This document shows positions 36,645 to 46,492 of a stretch of DNA of 64,000 nucleotides, piece by piece (position 1 is the first letter of the stretch; every line of letters starts with the position of its first letter). Source of the DNA: Sphingobacteriia bacterium (GTDB lineage Bacteria; Bacteroidota; Bacteroidia; Chitinophagales; Chitinophagaceae). The notes under the pieces are model-generated. The model was not told the DNA's origin. It saw only the letters and a list, made by a program, of their open reading frames with translations, and ran no database searches. Where the stretch lies: the NCBI GenBank assembly GCA_017304675.1, contig JAFKLS010000016.1, forward strand, positions 682,001 through 746,000, written 5' to 3'. A program made the position numbers and the translations under genes.

Positions 36645-37229
36645 ATGAAAAATTTTACACTTGGTTTAAATGTGGTTTTGTTGATTGCTGTAGGTATTTT
36701 ATTTTATTGGCATTTTAGTGCGTTAAAAACAATTTCTTCAGCTCCTGCGCCTTCATCGGCTTCGCAGGGAACTACAAGAATTGCTTATTTTGAAATGGAT
36801 TCTGTACAAAGCCAGTTTGAGTATTATAAAGAAATAAGAAACGGATTATTGGCAAAAGATCAAAATATGAGCAGGGAATTATCTCAGATGGAGAACAGTT
36901 TTGGAAAAAAATACCAGGACTTGCAAAGAACAGCTCAAACATTAAGCCAGCCTGAATTAGCCAGCCGCCAGCAGGAACTTGTAGAAATGGATAAAAACCT
37001 GAAAAGTAAAAGGCAAATGATGGAGCAGGAACTTTCTGAAGAAAGCACCCGCAAATTGCAAGACATTAAAAAGAAAATTGAAGATTATTTGAAAGACTAT
37101 AATAAACAAAAAGGGTATTCCTATATTATTTCCAACTCGGCAGATCTTATTTATTATAAAGATTCGGCCAATAATATAACCAATGATCTTATTAAAGGAT
37201 TGAACGAATTATATAAGAAGAAAAAATAG
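36645..37229 (+). CDS. OmpH/Skp-family periplasmic chaperone-like protein
   Basis: A 194-residue protein with an N-terminal membrane/signal segment (LGLNVVLLIAVGILFYWHF), a Ser/Ala/Pro linker, and a long charged coiled coil (about residues 55-160, with LLAKDQNMSRELSQMENSFG and MEQELSEESTRKLQDIKKKI). The end SYIISNSADLIYYKDSANNI is the typical C-terminal beta motif of OmpH/Skp. Skp binds unfolded outer-membrane proteins in the periplasm. The ATG at 36645 is preferred over an in-frame TTG at 36639. It may stay anchored in the inner membrane, as no clear signal peptidase site is seen. Confidence 0.82.
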   Translation: MKNFTLGLNVVLLIAVGILFYWHFSALKTISSAPAPSSASQGTTRIAYFEMDSVQSQFEYYKEIRNGLLAKDQNMSRELSQMENSFGKKYQDLQRTAQTLSQPELASRQQELVEMDKNLKSKRQMMEQELSEESTRKLQDIKKKIEDYLKDYNKQKGYSYIISNSADLIYYKDSANNITNDLIKGLNELYKKKK

Positions 37230-37256
37230 TTATTTCGTTTTTTATATTATCTTACC

Positions 37257-37279
37257 ATCCCGCTTATTGCGGGATTTTT
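37257..37279 (+). terminator. Terminator after the OmpH-like gene
   Basis: ATCCCGC, loop TTATT, GCGGGAT, then five T. Confidence 0.88.
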
Positions 37280-37304
37280 GTTTGCCCAAACCTAATTACT
37301 ATTT

Positions 37305-38717
37305 ATGAGTGAAAACAATCCTTCTTTCAAGCCAACCTTAGGTCTCTTCGATGCCACCATGATTGTTGCCGGTAGTATGATTGGCTCTGGTATTTTTATT
37401 GTTAGTGCCGATATAACAAGAAATGTTGGCAGTACGGGCTGGTTGATTGTTGTTTGGCTGATAACAGGTTTTATGACACTAACTGCGGCGTTAAGCTATG
37501 GCGAGCTAAGTGCTATGTTTCCTAAAGCAGGCGGCCAATACGTTTATTTGAAAGAGGCCTTTAATCCTTTAACGGGCTTTTTATACGGGTGGAGTTTTTT
37601 TGCAGTGATACAAACTGCCACCATTGCTGCTGTAGGTGTGGCATTTGCTAAATTCACGGCTTATATTTTCCCCTCACTGGGAGAAAACAGCATTTTATTT
37701 TCTATCGGTAACCTGCACATATCCAAAGCGCAGATACTTGCTGTAGTATTAATATTATTCCTCACATATGTAAATACTAAAGGAATACAGGGAGGTAAAA
37801 TTATTCAAACAACTTTTACATCAGCAAAGCTATTGAGCTTATTTGGACTAATCATTTTCGGCTTCCTGCTGGCAGCAAAGTCTGAAGTATGGCATGCCAA
37901 CTGGAAAGATGCGTTTGCTATGAAATCATGGTATCCTGAAAATAAATCGTGGACGGAAGTGGTAGGTTTGGGTATAGTAGGCGCTGTTGCAGCCAGTATG
38001 GTAGGCTCTATTTTTAGCAGCGATGCCTGGAACAATGTAACTTTTATTGCCGGTGAAATTAAAAATCCTCAACGCAATATTGGGCTTAGTCTATTTCTGG
38101 GAACATTGATTGTAACCGTGATCTATGTATCAACCAATTTAATGTATGTTTCTGTACTGCCATTAGAAAAAATAGCCTTTGCTGAAAACGACAGGGTAGC
38201 AGTGGTGGCTTCGCACGAAATATTTGGTAGCGCAGGAGCTATTGTAATTGCAGTAATGATTATGGTATCTACTTTCGGATGCAATAATGGTCTTATCTTG
38301 GCCGGGGCGAGGGTTTATAATACTATGGCTAAAGATGGGTTATTTTTTAAGCCTGCAGCCAAACTGAACAAAAATGCCGTGCCTGAATGGGCATTATGGG
38401 CGCAAAGTGTTTTAGCATCTGTTCTATGCTTCAGCGGCCATTATGGTGATTTATTGGATATGATCTCTTTTGTTGTAGTACTATTTTATGCTATCACCAT
38501 TCTGGGAATTTTCAGATTAAGAAAAACAAAGCCAGATATTCCCAGGCCTTACAAAGCATTTTTATACCCGGTATTGCCGGCACTGTATATTTTATTGGCC
38601 CTTATATTTTGCGTATTCCTCATTCAAATGAAACCTGTATATGCAGGAATTGGCTTAGGAATTGTTTTAATTGGCATACCATTATATTATCTTGCAGGCC
38701 GAAGTAAAGAGATATAG
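37305..38717 (+). CDS. APC superfamily amino acid permease
   Basis: A 470-residue integral membrane protein with about 12 hydrophobic segments. The first, TMIVAGSMIGSGIFIVSADI, has the G-S/T-G unwound helix motif that binds the amino acid backbone; FPKAGGQYVYLKEAFNPLTG is the second family motif. It should import or exchange amino acids across the inner membrane; it resembles LAT/YjeM-type transporters, but substrate cannot be told. It lies 5 bases before the PfkB-family kinase gene, so the two are co-transcribed. Confidence 0.88.
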   Translation: MSENNPSFKPTLGLFDATMIVAGSMIGSGIFIVSADITRNVGSTGWLIVVWLITGFMTLTAALSYGELSAMFPKAGGQYVYLKEAFNPLTGFLYGWSFFAVIQTATIAAVGVAFAKFTAYIFPSLGENSILFSIGNLHISKAQILAVVLILFLTYVNTKGIQGGKIIQTTFTSAKLLSLFGLIIFGFLLAAKSEVWHANWKDAFAMKSWYPENKSWTEVVGLGIVGAVAASMVGSIFSSDAWNNVTFIAGEIKNPQRNIGLSLFLGTLIVTVIYVSTNLMYVSVLPLEKIAFAENDRVAVVASHEIFGSAGAIVIAVMIMVSTFGCNNGLILAGARVYNTMAKDGLFFKPAAKLNKNAVPEWALWAQSVLASVLCFSGHYGDLLDMISFVVVLFYAITILGIFRLRKTKPDIPRPYKAFLYPVLPALYILLALIFCVFLIQMKPVYAGIGLGIVLIGIPLYYLAGRSKEI

Positions 38718-38722
38718 TAACT

Positions 38723-39709
38723 ATGAATCTGAACAAATTATTTTCGGAGTTTTATAATATTAAAGTTGCAGTAATTGGCGATGTAATGCTGGACACTTAT
38801 TGGTGGGGGCATGTAGAACGTATTTCTCCTGAGGCACCTGTGCCGATAGTGGCACTTGATAAAAAAGAATTGAGAATAGGCGGAGCTGGTAATGTGGCTC
38901 TCAATCTGGTTGCATTGGGCGCCCAAACAACCATTCTGTCTGCAATAGGTAATGATGAAGATGGTAGCACACTGCAAAAACTTTTTCAGGAAAACAATAT
39001 TCGTACAGAGTACCTGCTTTGCTCAAATAAAAGGATCACTACCAATAAAACAAGGATCATAAGCCGTAACCAGCAAATGATGAGGCTTGATGCTGAGACA
39101 ACTTCTGATATTAAAGCGGAAGAAGAAAATGCATTGATTGAATTGTTTGAAAAATATATTATTGAAGAAAAACCGCAGCTTGTAATATTCGAAGATTATA
39201 ATAAAGGTGTTCTTACCGAACGCATCATTGATCGGTTTATTCAGTTATGTAAAAATCACCAGGTGATTACAACCGTAGACCCGAAAAAAAAGAATTTTTT
39301 TGCTTACAAAGGAGTAGATATTTTCAAACCAAACCTTAAAGAAGTTAAAGAGGGATTGAATATTTTTCTTGATGTTATTAACGAGCATACGTTAACCGAA
39401 GTACATAAGGCATTGTTTGAAAAGATGAATCATGCCATTTCATTAATCACTCTATCTGAATATGGCGTATTCTATAATTCATCTGAAACAAAAAAAATTA
39501 TCCCTACGCATATCAGGAACATAGCAGATGTAAGCGGGGCAGGAGATACTGTTATTGCAGTTGCTTCTTTGGTATATGCAGTTACAAAAGATATTCATAT
39601 GGCTGCTGAAATTGCCAATATTGCCGGTGGATTGGTTTGCGAAGAAGTAGGAACAGCAGCAATTAATAAAACAAAGCTATTGGAAGAGTGTACCATACTG
39701 CTTGCTTAA
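38723..39709 (+). CDS. rfaE1: PfkB-family sugar kinase, RfaE/HldE kinase-domain type
   Basis: A 328-residue ribokinase-like protein. VAVIGDVMLDTYWWGHVERI and SPEAPVPIVALDK are typical of the heptose-phosphate kinase domain of HldE (RfaE domain I). GGAGNVALNLVALGA is PfkB signature 1 and DVSGAGDTVIAVASLVYA is signature 2, with the catalytic Asp in GAGD. It should phosphorylate D-glycero-D-manno-heptose 7-phosphate for LPS core or another glycan. The cytidylyltransferase domain of HldE is not fused and no other heptose gene is near, so a different sugar is possible. Confidence 0.82.
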   Translation: MNLNKLFSEFYNIKVAVIGDVMLDTYWWGHVERISPEAPVPIVALDKKELRIGGAGNVALNLVALGAQTTILSAIGNDEDGSTLQKLFQENNIRTEYLLCSNKRITTNKTRIISRNQQMMRLDAETTSDIKAEEENALIELFEKYIIEEKPQLVIFEDYNKGVLTERIIDRFIQLCKNHQVITTVDPKKKNFFAYKGVDIFKPNLKEVKEGLNIFLDVINEHTLTEVHKALFEKMNHAISLITLSEYGVFYNSSETKKIIPTHIRNIADVSGAGDTVIAVASLVYAVTKDIHMAAEIANIAGGLVCEEVGTAAINKTKLLEECTILLA

Positions 39710-39742
39710 AAAAAATCCCTGCTTTAAGCAGGGATTTTTTTT
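39708..39742. terminator. Bidirectional terminator
   Basis: AAAAAAAATCCCTGC, loop TTTAA, GCAGGGATTTTTTTT. It is symmetrical and serves both the kinase gene and the convergent lipoprotein gene. Confidence 0.93.
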
Positions 39743-39744
39743 AA

Positions 39745-40059
39745 TTATTTTTTCAATTCGGCTTTAGCAATCATGTCTTTCGGAGTTTTTAAGAACTCTT
39801 CCTTACATTCTTTAGAACAGAAGCCATATAATTTGTTATCGTAACGTAATGTATCATTAATGCCGGCAGCAACAGGCATACCGCAGGCCGGGTCTTTCAT
39901 GTTATCTACAATCCTGGCATCAATAGTTGCCGGCAGTTCCGTCTCCATTTTCGTACTATCCTGTTTGGCAGGCTTAGGCTCTTCCTTTGTTTGGCCATTA
40001 TTACAGGCTGTTACTACTAAAGTAATTGCAGCAGCTGCAAAGAATGATTTATAATTCAT
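39745..40059 (-). CDS. YHS-domain lipoprotein
   Basis: A 104-residue protein. The ATG at 40057-40059 gives a lipoprotein signal with lipobox TLVVTAC (Cys at about residue 19). A charged linker rich in Lys/Glu/Pro follows. The C-terminal part, DPACGMPVAAGINDTLRYDN with YGFCSKECKEEFLKTP, is a YHS domain, a small treble-clef-like fold with metal-binding cysteines (CxxxP, CxxxC). It is found in copper and other heavy-metal proteins. A role in periplasmic metal handling is likely but not proven; no copper gene is near. Confidence 0.8.
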   Translation of the reverse strand: MNYKSFFAAAAITLVVTACNNGQTKEEPKPAKQDSTKMETELPATIDARIVDNMKDPACGMPVAAGINDTLRYDNKLYGFCSKECKEEFLKTPKDMIAKAELKK

Positions 40060-40247
40060 AAAGCAAAATTTGCCCAAAAATAATTGTTTAAAGGTTTATT
40101 TGTGTTAACAAAAAAGCAAAAACGTATAAAAATAGGAATTGTGTTATTGTAAGTAGACGTGATTGCTTCTTGTACGAATAATGATAATTTAATCGTGTAA
40201 ATGAGCTACTGATTAAAGATTAAATATGTTGCTTCAGCTTGGTTCAA

Positions 40248-41882
40248 TTATTCTATCTTATCAGCATATTTCCTTGTTTTTCTAAACTTGGGTAATATGC
40301 CACAGGTTTCCAAAGGATGAAGCCAGTTATAACCTGCTTCATTGGCTGTATATTCGGCCAGTTCTTTTGCATAAGGTGTTGCTTGTTCTTTTATATAAGA
40401 AATACCACCTGCCCGGCAAAAATCAGGCATGATAAACACTCTTAATGCACTGGCGGCAGGTGCCGCATGATAATAGAAATACGATTCCCAATAACTTTTA
40501 GGGTTACCGTTTGCAATAGATTTTATCCATGTAATCTTGCCATCGAGAGCAGCTTTTTGCGTATCATAAATATCTCTGGCAACAAGCGACAATTCGTCGA
40601 CGGCTTTTTTTAACGCTGCTTCATCACCCAGTTTTTTGAGGGCAAGAAAATATTGAACAATGTTCCTGTTTGTGATCCGCGGATCTTTTTTCAGTATCTG
40701 GTATTCATTTGCAAGTGATGGCTTTATTTCTTCAATAAACTTTCGGGCATTGGGCGAACGATTCACATACAATTCAAATAAGGTATTCATGTTAAATAAT
40801 GCCGAGTCATGATGCTGTTTCCGATATACATCATTCAGAAAATGAATGTTCGCTTCCACCATTGCATAGCCTTCAGGCGAGTTATCATAATTCCATTGCC
40901 ATTGTCCGTCGGTAGATTTAAGCAATTCTTCAATAATGGCATAACGGGCAGTGTACGATTGAGCGGAATTACAATAATATTCAAGATATTGCTGGCTGCG
41001 TTCAATATTACCGGTATAAAAATAACTGATGGCGATTTGGGCGGCGAATTTATCAATGCTATTGATTAGCGGAGTATAAAACTGCATTACTTTTTCCATA
41101 GCCAGCTTGGCATCGGCAAGTTTCCCAATGTTGGCCAGTAGTTCAACAAAATATAGATCAGCACGAAAACGATTTTCAAGCGTATAATTATCAAAATCTT
41201 TTTGATTGATGCCGTTTTGAATATCATAAAAGAAGTAATTCTCTGTGCCAAAAGATTGCACCATTTCCGGATTAGGCCTTTGCAACTGATTATCTCTAAG
41301 CTGCCAAAGATTATACTTCATTAAGGCGGGTTTATATTGATGTTGCTTTACATCGCAAAGAAATTCATAATAATACTGTGTTCTCCATAACATCCAGGTT
41401 TGTTTGAGCATGTTAATACCAGCCGAAGATGATTGAGGGTAAACTGAACCGGCACGCTCCAGAAATTGTGAAGCTTCCACAATATTTCCGGTTTCAAAAC
41501 TAATAACAGCATTGTTCAAATATTGTTTGTATGATGCCACCGCTGTATTTGTTTCTGTTTCTATTTCCCGTTGGCTTTGCAATATTTTATTGATATCTAC
41601 TTCATAATGAAATCTTGACTTTTTTGTATAATCTGCTGTTGAACTACTATAAGAAACAGCAGCCGAAGATGCGTTAGAACTAACCGAAGAAGCAGTTGAA
41701 TTATTTGAGGCAGAGGGGAGACGGTTAAATTCTAAATTATATGTTTTGCTCCATACCGGGGCAACATAAGGGCCACCCCAAGTATTGGGCCCTGTTTTAT
41801 ACATTGTATAAGATTGCGAACTGGCTGTAATGCCAGCAAAGCTGATAGCTGCAAGAAGAAAGGTTTTGAAAATATTTTCCAT
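40248..41882 (-). CDS. Secreted protein of unknown function, Ser-rich N-terminus, helical C-terminus
   Basis: A 544-residue protein with a signal peptide (NIFKTFLLAAISFAGITASS). Residues about 55-85 are a Ser/Ala/Asn low-complexity run (STASSVSSNASSAAVSYSSS). The rest is helical and TPR-like, for example AVISFETGNIVEASQFLERA and QIAISYFYTGNIERSQQYLE. I do not recognise a family. It stands alone and is probably periplasmic or surface-attached. Confidence 0.7.
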   Translation of the reverse strand: MENIFKTFLLAAISFAGITASSQSYTMYKTGPNTWGGPYVAPVWSKTYNLEFNRLPSASNNSTASSVSSNASSAAVSYSSSTADYTKKSRFHYEVDINKILQSQREIETETNTAVASYKQYLNNAVISFETGNIVEASQFLERAGSVYPQSSSAGINMLKQTWMLWRTQYYYEFLCDVKQHQYKPALMKYNLWQLRDNQLQRPNPEMVQSFGTENYFFYDIQNGINQKDFDNYTLENRFRADLYFVELLANIGKLADAKLAMEKVMQFYTPLINSIDKFAAQIAISYFYTGNIERSQQYLEYYCNSAQSYTARYAIIEELLKSTDGQWQWNYDNSPEGYAMVEANIHFLNDVYRKQHHDSALFNMNTLFELYVNRSPNARKFIEEIKPSLANEYQILKKDPRITNRNIVQYFLALKKLGDEAALKKAVDELSLVARDIYDTQKAALDGKITWIKSIANGNPKSYWESYFYYHAAPAASALRVFIMPDFCRAGGISYIKEQATPYAKELAEYTANEAGYNWLHPLETCGILPKFRKTRKYADKIE

Positions 41883-42238
41883 ATAAATTGATAGCTGGGT
41901 TAACGAATAACTATTTGTATGTTATTAAATTGGATTGTTATGTTTTGGATTGATTGAAAGCTTTTAATTGAAAGATAAGTCATAAGAACTAAAAATTGAA
42001 TAAATAAATTATTGCATTAATTAATTCTTACTCCTGTTAAAGAGATATAAATCTTGTCAATTAATTATCAGCTAAGTGTTAGACTGATCATTGATGTTGT
42101 ACGATATGTAACTTTCAGCTTTTGTGTTTAACTTCAACAACATATTTTCAAATGGTTTTTATCATCGTAAATGATCAGTAAAATTTCCCCAGTCCAATGA
42201 GTCTCGGCTATAAGCAACAATTTTTAAATAACTATATA
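41883..42238. other. Intergenic region without a recognised feature
   Basis: AT-rich DNA between divergent genes. It should contain both promoters, but no clear TAnnTTTG/TTTG pair stands out. An in-frame ATG at 42197 could extend the downstream gene into this region. Confidence 0.5.
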
Positions 42239-42811
42239 ATGGACCAACTTCTATTGAAAATAAAAAACTGCAAAGAATGTAAACCATATCTTAAAGATGG
42301 TGTACATCCTATTATTGCTGCAAGTTCAAAAAGCAAACTGGTTATCATCGGGCAAGCACCTGGCCGAGTTGTTCATCATACAGGTATTCCCTGGAACGAC
42401 AAAAGTGGAGATAACCTGCGCAACTGGTTAGGCATAGATAAACCAACATTTTACAATACAGACATCATTGCTTTAATGCCAATGGGTTTTTGTTATCCGG
42501 GCAGTGGCAAAACAGGGGACCTGCCTCCACGACCAGAGTGTGCTCCTTTATGGCACAATAAACTATTGACGTTAATGCCTGATGCAAAACTTATTCTGTT
42601 AATAGGGCAATATGCGCAAGCGTATTATTTAGGTAATACAATTAAAAGTAGTTTAACCGAGACAGTTCATCATTATAAATCTTACTTACCCAAATACTTT
42701 CCTTTACCGCATCCTTCACCAAGAAACAATATTTGGCAAGCAAAAAACGAGTGGTTTGCACAGGACGTTTTGCCTGAGTTAAAAAAACAAATCAACCATA
42801 TTCTAAATTAA
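42239..42811 (+). CDS. Uracil-DNA-glycosylase superfamily protein
   Basis: A 190-residue protein of the UDG fold. LVIIGQAPGRVVHHTGIPWN is motif A (GQAPG with the residues that activate water), followed by DKSGDNLRNWLG; FPLPHPSPRNNIW is motif B with the His-Pro-Ser base loop. LILLIGQYAQAYYLG is the central strand. Superfamily members remove uracil or related bases from DNA. The N-terminal Cys pair in KNCKECKPYL resembles the Fe-S type, but the other cysteines of family 4 are not evident. The start may also be the ATG at 42197. Confidence 0.8.
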   Translation: MDQLLLKIKNCKECKPYLKDGVHPIIAASSKSKLVIIGQAPGRVVHHTGIPWNDKSGDNLRNWLGIDKPTFYNTDIIALMPMGFCYPGSGKTGDLPPRPECAPLWHNKLLTLMPDAKLILLIGQYAQAYYLGNTIKSSLTETVHHYKSYLPKYFPLPHPSPRNNIWQAKNEWFAQDVLPELKKQINHILN

Positions 42812-42942
42812 CAATATCAACAATAAAACTACTACTAAGCGGTGTTGAGATAACTATTTACGGTGCGAAAGGCTTTTTCATACACCTGTCCTGCAATGAC
42901 GTTATCATTATTTTCATTTTTGTGTAAACTGGCTGAAGATGC

Positions 42943-43539
42943 TTAAAGCCTAACGCCGTACTTATCTATAATACCATTTAAAAGATCGAACCGATAATGG
43001 ATATCATATTTATGCTCCAGCTTTATTATTGCTGCAGGGCCGGGCCTCTTGCCGTTTTCAAACATTGTAGCGAGTTCCTGCATATAGGCTGCATGCTGGC
43101 CGGGTAAGGAAAGGTCAATTGTTTTTGCCGGTATTTTCCCGCTGTTCCAAAACGTATGTACCACACCTTTGGGCCGCAAATGCCAGCCGCCTGCTTTTAC
43201 CTCGGTTACGGTATCTCCGGTAAGAATGGTTACTGTTCCTTCCAGCACGCGGCAGAATTCATCTGTTTTTACATGATAATGCGGTGGTGCGCCCAGTTCG
43301 CCCGGCTGTATCACTGATTCCCAAACACCCAGCACGCCGCCGGTGTCTTTACTTTCAAATTTGAACACAATTTCCATCTCACCTACCTTACCCTTTTTGC
43401 CCATACCGGCGGGGATATGAATCATTGAAGCAGGCGGATCTTGTTGTTTAGATGAACCGGTGAAGGGAAGCGCAATAGAGCCGATAGAAAGCATTGCCAG
43501 TCTGCGCATGATCTCCCGGCGGTGGATAGTTGATTGCAT
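42943..43539 (-). CDS. Secreted cupin-domain protein
   Basis: A 198-residue protein. The N-terminus has RREIMRRLAMLSIGSIALPF, a signal-like segment with an arginine pair suggestive of Tat export. The cupin barrel shows PPHYHVKTDEFCRVLEGTVT (H-x-H-x4-E) and, 35 residues on, GVVHTFWN with the third His. So the metal site looks complete. The reaction is unknown; many such proteins are dioxygenases or isomerases. It is downstream of an AraC regulator in the same direction, 61 bases apart. Confidence 0.78.
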   Translation of the reverse strand: MQSTIHRREIMRRLAMLSIGSIALPFTGSSKQQDPPASMIHIPAGMGKKGKVGEMEIVFKFESKDTGGVLGVWESVIQPGELGAPPHYHVKTDEFCRVLEGTVTILTGDTVTEVKAGGWHLRPKGVVHTFWNSGKIPAKTIDLSLPGQHAAYMQELATMFENGKRPGPAAIIKLEHKYDIHYRFDLLNGIIDKYGVRL

Positions 43540-43600
43540 AAAAAAGATTTGCAGTCGAAACTATTGCGGTGAGCTGCAAATAAATAGTATAAATGCGACA

Positions 43601-44428
43601 TTAATGCCTGATGCTCGCTTGCAGCCGAAGCGGGGTGGCCCGGAGCGCTGCTTCAATCGTCAAAGGATTGGCACCGGCAAATTCTTTAAAATCACGGATC
43701 AGGTGCATCTGATCGAAATAGCCTGTATGGTAAGCGATCTTCGTCCAACTGATGGCTTCATTCGTTTCTCTTAAACGATAGGCACGTGAGAACCGTACAA
43801 GGCGTGCAAAGAATTTGGGAGGAAGACCAATGCGTTGGTGAGATAACCTCTCAAACTGCCGCAGGCTAAGACAGCTTACAGACGCAGCCTGTTCGATGGT
43901 TAGCAAGCCACCGGATTGCATCAATTTCTGTATCGCATGATCAAACGGAAGTAACGCTTTTGCATTGGATAATTTTGTGAAAAGAAAATTTTCCACGATT
44001 TGTTTTATATCTACCCAGTTTTCCGTGTATTGTAACTGTTCACGTAAAAGATTGATATTATTGCCCATCAGGATATCAGTTTCCGGGTCGAGATCCAGTA
44101 GACGATTCATGGGAACACCTAATATCCTGTACAATCCTCCGGGCCGGAAGATGATTCCCACCATTCTGTGCATCTTTCCCATCTGCAAACTCACTTTCGT
44201 ACTTTGAGGGCCTACAATAATGCTGCCCGGCTTCTTTACAAACCCTTCACCTTCTTTTTTCTGTGTATGGATCGGATCGTTCAGATAAAAATAAATGTAT
44301 TGCTCCGGTGTAGGCGGGAATGGGCATACCACTTCTGCCGGTACTTCCCGCAGGTCAACGTTTGCCACCAGGATACCTTTCAAAAGGTCACCGAGTGCCG
44401 GATGAGGTAAAAAAAATTGGTACTGCAC
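43601..44428 (-). CDS. AraC-family transcription regulator with DUF6597-like N-terminus
   Basis: A 275-residue regulator. The N-terminal half (FFLPHPALGDLLKGILVANV, then GPQSTKVSLQMGKMHRMVGI) resembles the sensor domain commonly called DUF6597. The C-terminal 100 residues have two HTH motifs: TIEQAASVSCLSLRQFERLS and SWTKIAYHTGYFDQMHLIRD, the latter followed by FKEFAGANPLTI, typical of AraC. Its likely target is the cupin gene behind it, by position. Confidence 0.85.
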   Translation of the reverse strand: MQYQFFLPHPALGDLLKGILVANVDLREVPAEVVCPFPPTPEQYIYFYLNDPIHTQKKEGEGFVKKPGSIIVGPQSTKVSLQMGKMHRMVGIIFRPGGLYRILGVPMNRLLDLDPETDILMGNNINLLREQLQYTENWVDIKQIVENFLFTKLSNAKALLPFDHAIQKLMQSGGLLTIEQAASVSCLSLRQFERLSHQRIGLPPKFFARLVRFSRAYRLRETNEAISWTKIAYHTGYFDQMHLIRDFKEFAGANPLTIEAALRATPLRLQASIRH

Positions 44429-44695
44429 ATTTGGTTTTGTAGAAAGATACTTAAAACTATAGATACTCCGAAGGGTAACAAAACCTTTAGTATACCATTC
44501 TTTTGTGATAGCTTGTTAGTATTTGGCTGCTAACCGTATTGCTTATTTTACATAAAATGATTTTTCTATGGTAAAGTTTATTTTATGCAGGAAGGGGCAC
44601 AGTCCTAAGTTGATTATTTAAATTGAAGCGCTCATGCATCTGCCTTTTCAGGCAGAGATGTTCAGATAATTATTTACCTTAGTTAATAAGTAAAT

Positions 44696-45010
44696 ATGAA
44701 ATTAGAAGAACTAACATTAAACAATAACCTCGAACTACACCGACTGGAATTGCAGGTGGACGAAAATATTGCTTTCATTGAATACAAGATTTCGCATGAC
44801 CTGCTTTTTCTGATACATACGGAAGTGCCGGCCTCTCTTCAGGGGAAAGGTATAGCCGGTATTATAGTTAGAAAAGCGCTGGAATATGCCAAAGAAAATA
44901 ATTACAAAATAGTTCCAATATGTTCTTTTGTTCAGAGCTATTTGGAGAAACACCAAGAGTGGCGCGAACTTGTTGCACCCAACGCAGAGAGGTTCTTACA
45001 CAAAAAATAA
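44696..45010 (+). CDS. Small GNAT-like acetyltransferase (YidJ/YjdJ type)
   Basis: A 104-residue protein of the short GNAT type. HTEVPASLQGKGIAGIIVRK contains the G-K-G-I-A CoA loop, and the C-terminus NNYKIVPICSFVQSYLEKH is characteristic of this subfamily. It lacks the N-terminal half of full-length GNATs. Function unknown. It is 6 bases upstream of the pirin gene and forms an operon with it. Confidence 0.8.
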   Translation: MKLEELTLNNNLELHRLELQVDENIAFIEYKISHDLLFLIHTEVPASLQGKGIAGIIVRKALEYAKENNYKIVPICSFVQSYLEKHQEWRELVAPNAERFLHKK

Positions 45011-45016
45011 AATGCT

Positions 45017-45931
45017 ATGCTCGATATAGTCATTGAAGCTCGGGATGCAGCGATCAGCGCATCTATGAAGGTAAAACGTATTCTTCCTTTTCGCCTTCGC
45101 AGAATGGTAGGGCCATTCATCTTCATGGATCATGCAGGGCCGGTAACAGATATTCCAAGCAACCCCTCCACGCTCGATGTGCTGCCACACCCTCATATAG
45201 GGCTTTCTACTGTTAGTTATCTGTTCGGAGGACAAGTAACACATCGTGATAGTCTCGGGGTGGAGCAGATCATTCTACCTGGCGAAGTAAACTGGATGAC
45301 GGCAGGCCGTGGTATTGCCCATTCAGAAAGGTTTGAAGACCCTTCGGCTTTAACAGGTGGGCTTGAGATGATACAGACATGGGTGGCGCTCCCAGAGAAA
45401 GATGAGGAAGCGGCTCCTGCTTTTAATAATTACAAACCTGCAGAACTGCCAATATTTACCGATAAGGGAGTTTGGATGCGCTTAATTGCAGGTGATGCCT
45501 ACGGATTGAGAAATGATGTAAAAATAAAATCTCCCTTGTTTTACCTGCATGTGGTATTGGAATCGGGCGCAAGATTCGGCCTGCCAAAAGAACATTCAGA
45601 GAGAGGTTTTTATATTGTAAAAGGAAGTATTGAAATAACGGGAAACATATATCATGCAGGACAAATGCTTGTGTTTACCCCTAGTGTTGACCCTTTAATT
45701 GTTGCTAAAGAAAGTACTACATTAATGCTATTAGGTGGAGAACCTTTAGGAGAGCGCTTTATCTGGTGGAATTTTGTTTCCAGCCGGAAAGAACGTATTG
45801 AACAGGCTAAAGAAGATTGGAAACAAGGAAGGATTATACTGCCGCCAAATGATAATAGAGAATTTGTACCATTACCTGACGATAAATCGAAACCTGCAGG
45901 AGGAACTCCAAAACCTGAACCACTTTCATAA
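45017..45931 (+). CDS. Pirin family protein
   Basis: A 304-residue bicupin. The first cupin shows LPHPHIGLSTVSYLFGGQVT with the metal-binding His pair, then HRDSLGVEQIILPGEVNWMT and GRGIAHSERFE, all classical pirin motifs. The second cupin begins near residue 180 (LFYLHVVLESGARFGLPKEH). Bacterial pirins include quercetin 2,3-dioxygenases and stress-linked redox proteins. The C-terminal tail (PLPDDKSKPAGGTPKPEPLS) is Pro-rich and unusual. Confidence 0.9.
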   Translation: MLDIVIEARDAAISASMKVKRILPFRLRRMVGPFIFMDHAGPVTDIPSNPSTLDVLPHPHIGLSTVSYLFGGQVTHRDSLGVEQIILPGEVNWMTAGRGIAHSERFEDPSALTGGLEMIQTWVALPEKDEEAAPAFNNYKPAELPIFTDKGVWMRLIAGDAYGLRNDVKIKSPLFYLHVVLESGARFGLPKEHSERGFYIVKGSIEITGNIYHAGQMLVFTPSVDPLIVAKESTTLMLLGGEPLGERFIWWNFVSSRKERIEQAKEDWKQGRIILPPNDNREFVPLPDDKSKPAGGTPKPEPLS

Positions 45932-46492
45932 AATTCACTTACCCTGCCGTAGCTGACAGAAAACACCTTAGTCAATTCTTTTAAATTTCTGCTTGCATAA
46001 TATAAAAATTGTTGATGCTGGCGTGGAGGCTATGAATATGCTATAGCAAAAGTGATGTCAAAACTCATTGAGTATAGTGTTTGGCTGTTCTAATTAAATA
46101 ATGATGTTTCTTATTCATACAGGTTTTTGTATACTTCATTAGTATTTTCTATGCCATGAAATACAGCCGTGTTTCTATTTTTTTTACCGGAACTTGCTGC
46201 CAAAGCAGGGAGGCCGGTACAAGGTTCTCCTTATATTTATCGTACAGGCAGCGATTAGTGCGGAACAGAGCAGGCAATGGGAAAGTGATCCTGAAGTAAA
46301 AAATGGTTCAATCATTTAAGCAATCTTTTCAAGCATAAAATATTTATATCATTTATTTATTATATGTATGAGTGCTCACAAGTGCTCTCTAGTTTTTTCC
46401 ACGCAGCATTTTTATCTTGCCTACTGCTTTAAACTGGAAGGGCTGTTAAATAATTATTACCTTTCCTTAGCTTTACTGCGTATTCCCCCATT
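45932..46492. other. Long intergenic region before the ECF sigma gene
   Basis: 561 bases with no convincing gene. One plus-strand frame ends near 46319 in the words EQSRQWESDPEVKNGSII but has no good start and contains no recognisable domain. It may be a gene remnant. A -7-like TACCTTTC (46458-46465) lies 28 bases before the sigma-factor start. Confidence 0.5.

Noticed and set aside
46141..46320. Possible small gene before the ECF sigma factor
   Set aside because: One frame looks protein-like for about 30 codons, but it has no acceptable start, and the ATG nearby meets a stop after two codons.
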